Shown: positions 60,375 to 64,000 of the stretch, one piece after another
How positions within the stretch are numbered: the stretch's first letter is position 1
How the letters are laid out: each line of letters opens with the position of its first letter
DNA from: Cloacibacterium normanense
GTDB taxonomy: Bacteria; Bacteroidota; Bacteroidia; Flavobacteriales; Weeksellaceae
NCBI RefSeq assembly: GCF_003860565.1
Contig: NZ_CP034157.1
Location: 1,302,001 to 1,366,000 of the forward strand
Direction: 5' to 3'
Length of the DNA: 64,000 nucleotides
Notes under the pieces: generated by a model
The model's database searches: none
Seen by the model: the letters and a program-made list of their open reading frames with translations, nothing else
What the model was told of the DNA's origin: nothing
Translations under genes and position numbers: made by a program

Positions 60375-61829
60375 TTAATTATTCTTTAGAATATAATCTG
60401 TCACTACTTTTCCAGAAATCAATGCAGGTGGAACTCCAGGTCCTGGAACAGTTAATTGCCCTGTATAAAAGAAATTTTTCAATTTTTTATTCTTAATCGT
60501 TGGTCTTAAAACCGATGTTTGTAATAAAGTATTTGCCAAACCATAAGCGTTTCCTCTACAAGAATGATAACGCTCTTTGAAATCTTTTACACCGAATGAT
60601 TTTTTGAAAACGATGGCATCACTTAAATCTTCTCCTGTGCATTTTTTAATTCTATCGAGAATCAACTGGAAATATTTTTCGTGAATCTCTACGTTGTCTT
60701 CTAAATCTACCGCAACTGGAATGAGGAAAAACCCAACTTCCTTACCTTCTCCACAAAGGGAATCATCAGTTTTGCTCGAAAAATTAGCATAAAACAATGG
60801 CTGTTTTGGTAATTCTTTGGTGTCATAAATTTCCTTCGCATGTTCTTCAAAATCAGTATCGAAAAACAAATTGTGGTGCAATAAATTTTTGACTTTTCTA
60901 TTAAAAGCAACGTAATACAAAAACGAACTCGGTGCGAAAGTTTTCTTTTGCCAATAATCTTCGGAGTAGTTTCGGTTTCCGTTCAAGAGTTTTTCGGTGT
61001 GAGAGTAATCTGCTCCCGAAATGAAAACATCAGCTTCATAAACTCCGTTTTGAGTTCTGATTTTTTTGGCTTGATTATTTTCATAATCTATTCCAATAAC
61101 TTCTTCATTCACATGAAATTCTACGCCTAATTCTTTGGCTAATTTCACCATTCCAAGCGCAACTGCATTGAAACCGCCTTTAGGATACCAAGTTCCCAGA
61201 CCGAAATCTGCATGATTCATAAAGTTGTAGAAAGCGGGAGTTTTATTCGGTTTTGCTCCTAAAAAAAGTACTGGAAATTCTAAAATACTTCTCAATTTAG
61301 GATTTTTGATTTCCTTTCTTACTTGCTCAGAAATATTTTTGACAAATAAATTTAGTCTTTTAGCACTTTCTACAGAAACCAATTCTAGCAATGATAAACC
61401 TGGATTATACACCAAATCCTGCATCGCAATTCTATAGTTTTCTTGAGCTTCGTCCATGAATTTATTCAAATGTTTTCCGCTGCCTGGTTCAATTCTTTCG
61501 AAAGTTGCAATGATTTTTTCTGGAGTATCTTCGATGTCGATGTAATCATTTTCGCCAAAAACCACTCTATAAGCTGGCGAAAGTTTTTCTAGCTCATAAT
61601 AATCTGAAACTTTTTTACCAAAATCTGCAAAAAATCTCTCGAAAATATCTGGCATCCAATACCAACTTGGGCCCATATCAAACTTATAGCCATCAATTTC
61701 CATCATGGAAGCTCTTCCTCCTAATTGTTCATTTTTTTCTAAAACCGTCACTTTGTAACCCGCTTTTGCCATATAACAAGCAGAAGCTAGCGAAGAAAAT
61801 CCGGAACCAATAATTACTGTTGTTTTCAA
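60375..61829 (-). CDS. crtI: phytoene desaturase
   Basis: A 484-residue FAD-dependent CrtI-type desaturase that turns phytoene into lycopene in four steps. It has the N-terminal dinucleotide fold VIIGSGFSSLASACYMAKAGY and EKNEQLGGRASM, the central YPKGGFNAVALGM, and the C-terminal carotenoid motif FYTGQLTVPGPGVPPALISGK. It is the first crt enzyme after ribA, 14 bases downstream. Confidence 0.94.
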   Translation of the reverse strand: MKTTVIIGSGFSSLASACYMAKAGYKVTVLEKNEQLGGRASMMEIDGYKFDMGPSWYWMPDIFERFFADFGKKVSDYYELEKLSPAYRVVFGENDYIDIEDTPEKIIATFERIEPGSGKHLNKFMDEAQENYRIAMQDLVYNPGLSLLELVSVESAKRLNLFVKNISEQVRKEIKNPKLRSILEFPVLFLGAKPNKTPAFYNFMNHADFGLGTWYPKGGFNAVALGMVKLAKELGVEFHVNEEVIGIDYENNQAKKIRTQNGVYEADVFISGADYSHTEKLLNGNRNYSEDYWQKKTFAPSSFLYYVAFNRKVKNLLHHNLFFDTDFEEHAKEIYDTKELPKQPLFYANFSSKTDDSLCGEGKEVGFFLIPVAVDLEDNVEIHEKYFQLILDRIKKCTGEDLSDAIVFKKSFGVKDFKERYHSCRGNAYGLANTLLQTSVLRPTIKNKKLKNFFYTGQLTVPGPGVPPALISGKVVTDYILKNN

Positions 61830-61843
61830 GGGTATTTAATTTT

Positions 61844-62446
61844 TTATATTGATGATAATGCTTCTTCTAATTGATGTCCAAAATAACTTTTTTTGGTTTC
61901 TAAATATGATTTATTGATATGATTAGCCTTAATATTCAGTGGAATTCTCTTCACCAATTGAATATTACTGTTTTCCACAAAACTTAATTTTTCGGGATTA
62001 TTCGTTAAAAGGTTGATTTTTTTAACGCCTAAAATATTAAGAATTTCTATTGCCACATTAAAATCTCTGTCATCTGCTGGTAAACCCAACTGAAGATTAG
62101 CTTCTACCGTATCAAGACCCAATTCTTGCAACTGATAAGCCTTTATTTTATTGATAATCCCAATATTTCTACCTTCCTGACGAAGATATAAAATAATCCC
62201 TCCATTTTCATCTATATATTTCATAGATGCGTCTAATTGTTGACCACACTCGCATTTTTGAGAATGAAAAATCTCTCCCGTAATACATTCTGAATGAATT
62301 CTTACGTTTACCACTCCGTTAAAATCTGTATTATCAGAGATTAATGCAATGTGTGGCATCCAATCTTCTTGTGATTCTGAAAAGGCTACAATTTTGAAAT
62401 TCCCAAAATCTGTAGGCAATTTTGATTCTGCTTGTATCTTGATCAT
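61844..62446 (-). CDS. ribA: GTP cyclohydrolase II
   Basis: A 200-residue stand-alone RibA, with no RibB fusion. It makes the first riboflavin intermediate from GTP. The zinc ligands are in SECITGEIFHSQKCECGQQL; the catalytic set is in YLRQEGRNIGIINKIKAYQLQ and DTVEANLQLGLPADDRDF. It is the first gene of the carotenoid operon, and FAD made from its product serves CrtI, so co-expression has a plausible logic. Confidence 0.9.
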   Translation of the reverse strand: MIKIQAESKLPTDFGNFKIVAFSESQEDWMPHIALISDNTDFNGVVNVRIHSECITGEIFHSQKCECGQQLDASMKYIDENGGIILYLRQEGRNIGIINKIKAYQLQELGLDTVEANLQLGLPADDRDFNVAIEILNILGVKKINLLTNNPEKLSFVENSNIQLVKRIPLNIKANHINKSYLETKKSYFGHQLEEALSSI

Positions 62447-62477
62447 ATTATCTATTTTTTAAATCATAATTATTGTA

Positions 62478-62526
62478 CAAATTTATACTTTATTTTATTA
62501 AGTAGTAAAATATTTTACTATTTTTG
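62478..62526. promoter_or_regulatory. divergent crt/tetR promoter with 18-base palindromic operator
   Basis: TAGTAAAATATTTTACTA (62503-62520) is a perfect palindrome. TAAATTTG on the minus strand (62478-62485) is the crt-operon -7 box, so the palindrome falls on its -33 region. TATTTTTG on the plus strand (62519-62526) is the tetR-like -7 box and overlaps the palindrome's edge. This is the layout for an autoregulated TetR-type repressor. Confidence 0.65.
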
Positions 62527-62622
62527 TCATTAATAAATTCTATTGAATTAAATAAACTCTTGAAATTAAGCACAAAAGCTTGTTAATAAAGGAATACAAA
62601 CCGATTTAAAAAAAATTGAAAT

Positions 62623-63279
62623 ATGAAAAATAAACCAATCAACTCAGAAAAAATTTTATCCGACTACGGAAATTATCTACTTACCCAAGGAGAAAGACCC
62701 AAAAACATCTACGTTTTTGCACAAGAAAATCACTTTGATGAAAAAGAATTTTATCAATTCTTTTCAAGCTTCGAACATCTGGAGAAAGAAATTTTAAAGC
62801 ATTTTTTTCAAAAATCTTTAGAACTTTCTCTAGAAATCGAAGGTTATGAAGACATGAGTGCTAAAGAAAGATTACTGAATCTTTATTTCATCTTTTTTGA
62901 AAACCTTACCATGAATAGATCTTTAGTTCTTATGATTTTAGGAAAAAAGAATCTTTCTACACTACAAAAACTCCATGAACTAAAATCTGAACATCAAAAA
63001 TTTATTAAAACATTAGACTTTAATGACTTAGAAATTTTAGAAAAAGCTAAAGATTCTATTAAAAATTTCAATGAAAAATCTAGAGAAGAAGCGCTTTGGT
63101 TACATTTTCTCTCTATCATTGAATTTTGGCAAAAAGACGAATCTCCAAGTTTTGAAAAAACAGATTTATTCATCGAAAAAACCATTGACACAGGCTTTGA
63201 ATTCTTAAACAATGAACCTTTGAAAAAAATCATTGACTTAGGCAAATTCTTGTGGAAAGAAAAATTTCAAAAATCGTAA
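62623..63279 (+). CDS. TetR-like transcriptional regulator
   Basis: A 218-residue all-helical protein. The N-terminal 50 residues (ILSDYGNYLLTQGERPKNIYVFAQENHFDEKEFYQFFSS) have the TetR helix-turn-helix shape. The rest is a helical ligand/dimer domain. The helix-turn-helix is more divergent than in typical TetR repressors. It is divergent from the crt operon across a 176-base gap with a palindromic operator, and three bases upstream of a UbiB-type kinase gene. It likely controls the carotenoid operon; the ligand is unknown. Confidence 0.75.
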   Translation: MKNKPINSEKILSDYGNYLLTQGERPKNIYVFAQENHFDEKEFYQFFSSFEHLEKEILKHFFQKSLELSLEIEGYEDMSAKERLLNLYFIFFENLTMNRSLVLMILGKKNLSTLQKLHELKSEHQKFIKTLDFNDLEILEKAKDSIKNFNEKSREEALWLHFLSIIEFWQKDESPSFEKTDLFIEKTIDTGFEFLNNEPLKKIIDLGKFLWKEKFQKS

Positions 63280-63282
63280 AAA

Positions 63283-64000
63283 ATGAAAACCCTCAATAAA
63301 ATTCCCACGGGAAAAATAGAACGCGCCAGCAATTTACTGAAAGCCGGCGCAAAAGTTGGCGTAAATTACATTAAATATTACGGCAACAAAATCACCAAAG
63401 ACGAAGAAGAAGCCAAAAAAATTCTAAACGAAGACAATGCTGCAGACATCTATGACAGTTTAAAGGAATTGAAAGGTTCTGCGCTGAAAGTAGCACAAAT
63501 GCTGAGCATGGAAAAAAACATCATGCCACAAGCTTATGTAGAAAAATTTTCGCTTTCGCAGTTTTCGGTTCCGCCACTTTCTGGAGCTTTGGTTAAAAAG
63601 ACTTTTAGAAAATATTTTGGTAAAAATCCTGAAGATATTTTTGATGAATTTTCGCCAGAATCAGTCAATGCAGCGAGTATTGGTCAGGTTCATAAAGCCA
63701 AGAAAAACGGTCAAGAATTGGCCGTAAAAATTCAATATCCTGGAGTTCAAGAAAGCATTTCCAGCGATTTGAAATTGGTAAAACCTATCGCAATGAAGAT
63801 GTTCAACATCAGAAAAGAAGGTTCTGAATCCTATTTTAAAGAAGTAGAAGATAAATTGTATGAAGAAACCAATTATGATTTAGAACTCTCTAGAAGTGAG
63901 CAAATTGCGCAAGAATGCGCTCATTTAGAAAATATAAAATTCCCGAAATATTATCCAGAATTTTCATGTGAAAAAATCATTACGATGGACTGGTTGCACG
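63283..64000 (+). CDS. AarF/UbiB-type ABC1 kinase-like protein (partial)
   Basis: The first 239 codons are present; the gene runs off the window. It has the KxGQ-type region LKELKGSALKVAQMLSME, then SPESVNAASIGQVHKAKKNGQELAVKIQYPGV, with the Ala-rich nucleotide loop and invariant Lys of the ABC1/UbiB family, and EETNYDLELSRSEQI. UbiB/ADCK proteins support synthesis or distribution of isoprenoid lipids such as quinones. It starts three bases after the TetR-like stop, so the pair is co-transcribed and divergent from the carotenoid genes. Confidence 0.85.
   Translation, partial: MKTLNKIPTGKIERASNLLKAGAKVGVNYIKYYGNKITKDEEEAKKILNEDNAADIYDSLKELKGSALKVAQMLSMEKNIMPQAYVEKFSLSQFSVPPLSGALVKKTFRKYFGKNPEDIFDEFSPESVNAASIGQVHKAKKNGQELAVKIQYPGVQESISSDLKLVKPIAMKMFNIRKEGSESYFKEVEDKLYEETNYDLELSRSEQIAQECAHLENIKFPKYYPEFSCEKIITMDWLH

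Noticed and set aside
1-64000. tRNA or rRNA genes
   Set aside because: I looked in the larger gaps for cloverleaf arms and TTCRA loops and saw none that held up. A covariance search would be decisive.

Overview
The window is a 64 kb stretch of a low-GC chromosome from a member of the Bacteroidota, class Flavobacteriia. The gene content best fits the Weeksellaceae (Chryseobacterium/Cloacibacterium-like). The evidence is gene families typical of the class (DUF2911, a PorT-like barrel, DUF6814, the SDR-type threonine dehydrogenase, a fused small lycopene cyclase), weak Shine-Dalgarno signals, and repeated use of the Bacteroidetes -7 promoter box TAnnTTTG, once with a textbook TTTG-N19-TAnnTTTG arrangement. 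The assignment rests on pattern recognition, not a search. No rRNA, tRNA, CRISPR array, prophage or complete insertion sequence was seen.

Layout. 0-4.7 kb: a lipoprotein, an ALDH7-type dehydrogenase, two-ACT SerB, a 46-residue membrane peptide and a GNAT acetyltransferase. 4.7-11.7 kb: a leftward export cluster (rhodanese / TolC / membrane-fusion protein / RND pump / PII-like protein / DUF2892) with Crp/Fnr-type dyads at two promoters. 11.8-13.9 kb: Ada and a DUF2911 protein around a structured repeat. 13.9-19.4 kb: the pyrB-carA-carB operon with a leader that looks like a pyrL-type attenuator. 19.4-30.4 kb: a rightward carboxylate-utilisation block: a zinc-ribbon/HTH protein, porin, MFS transporter, small membrane proteins, an SLC5-histidine kinase, a receiver-only response regulator, and propionyl- and acetyl-CoA synthetases. 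30.4-33.3 kb: frameshifted pheA, Hsp20 and a SCO1/YHS copper-handling group. 33.5-40 kb: RarA, FabI-like and FabH-like enzymes, YidD, Lgt and Nnr. 40-51 kb: MscL, SerA, Idi, GcvT, an ArsC-like protein, a thioesterase, RNase Y, a probable 6S RNA beside zapA, PorT, UbiE and a second KAS III. 51-55.8 kb: a phosphoesterase, a degenerate NodB protein, threonine dehydrogenase and gamma-glutamyltransferase. 55.8-64 kb: a leftward carotenoid operon (ribA-crtI-crtB-orf-crtZ-crtY-SRPBCC-SDR) divergent from a TetR-like regulator and a UbiB-type kinase that runs off the end.

How it works together. Idi supplies isoprenoid precursor, and CrtB/CrtI/CrtY/CrtZ would give a zeaxanthin-type carotenoid; GGPP synthase is not in the window. 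The 19-30 kb block couples uptake of short carboxylates to their CoA activation under a CrbS-like sensor. Most intergenic gaps hold terminators or dispersed palindromic repeats. The items most worth a second look are the pyrimidine leader, the matched Crp/Fnr-type dyads, the sensor with no visible DNA-binding output, the frameshifted pheA, the two-copy covarying repeat, and the divergent crt/tetR operator.
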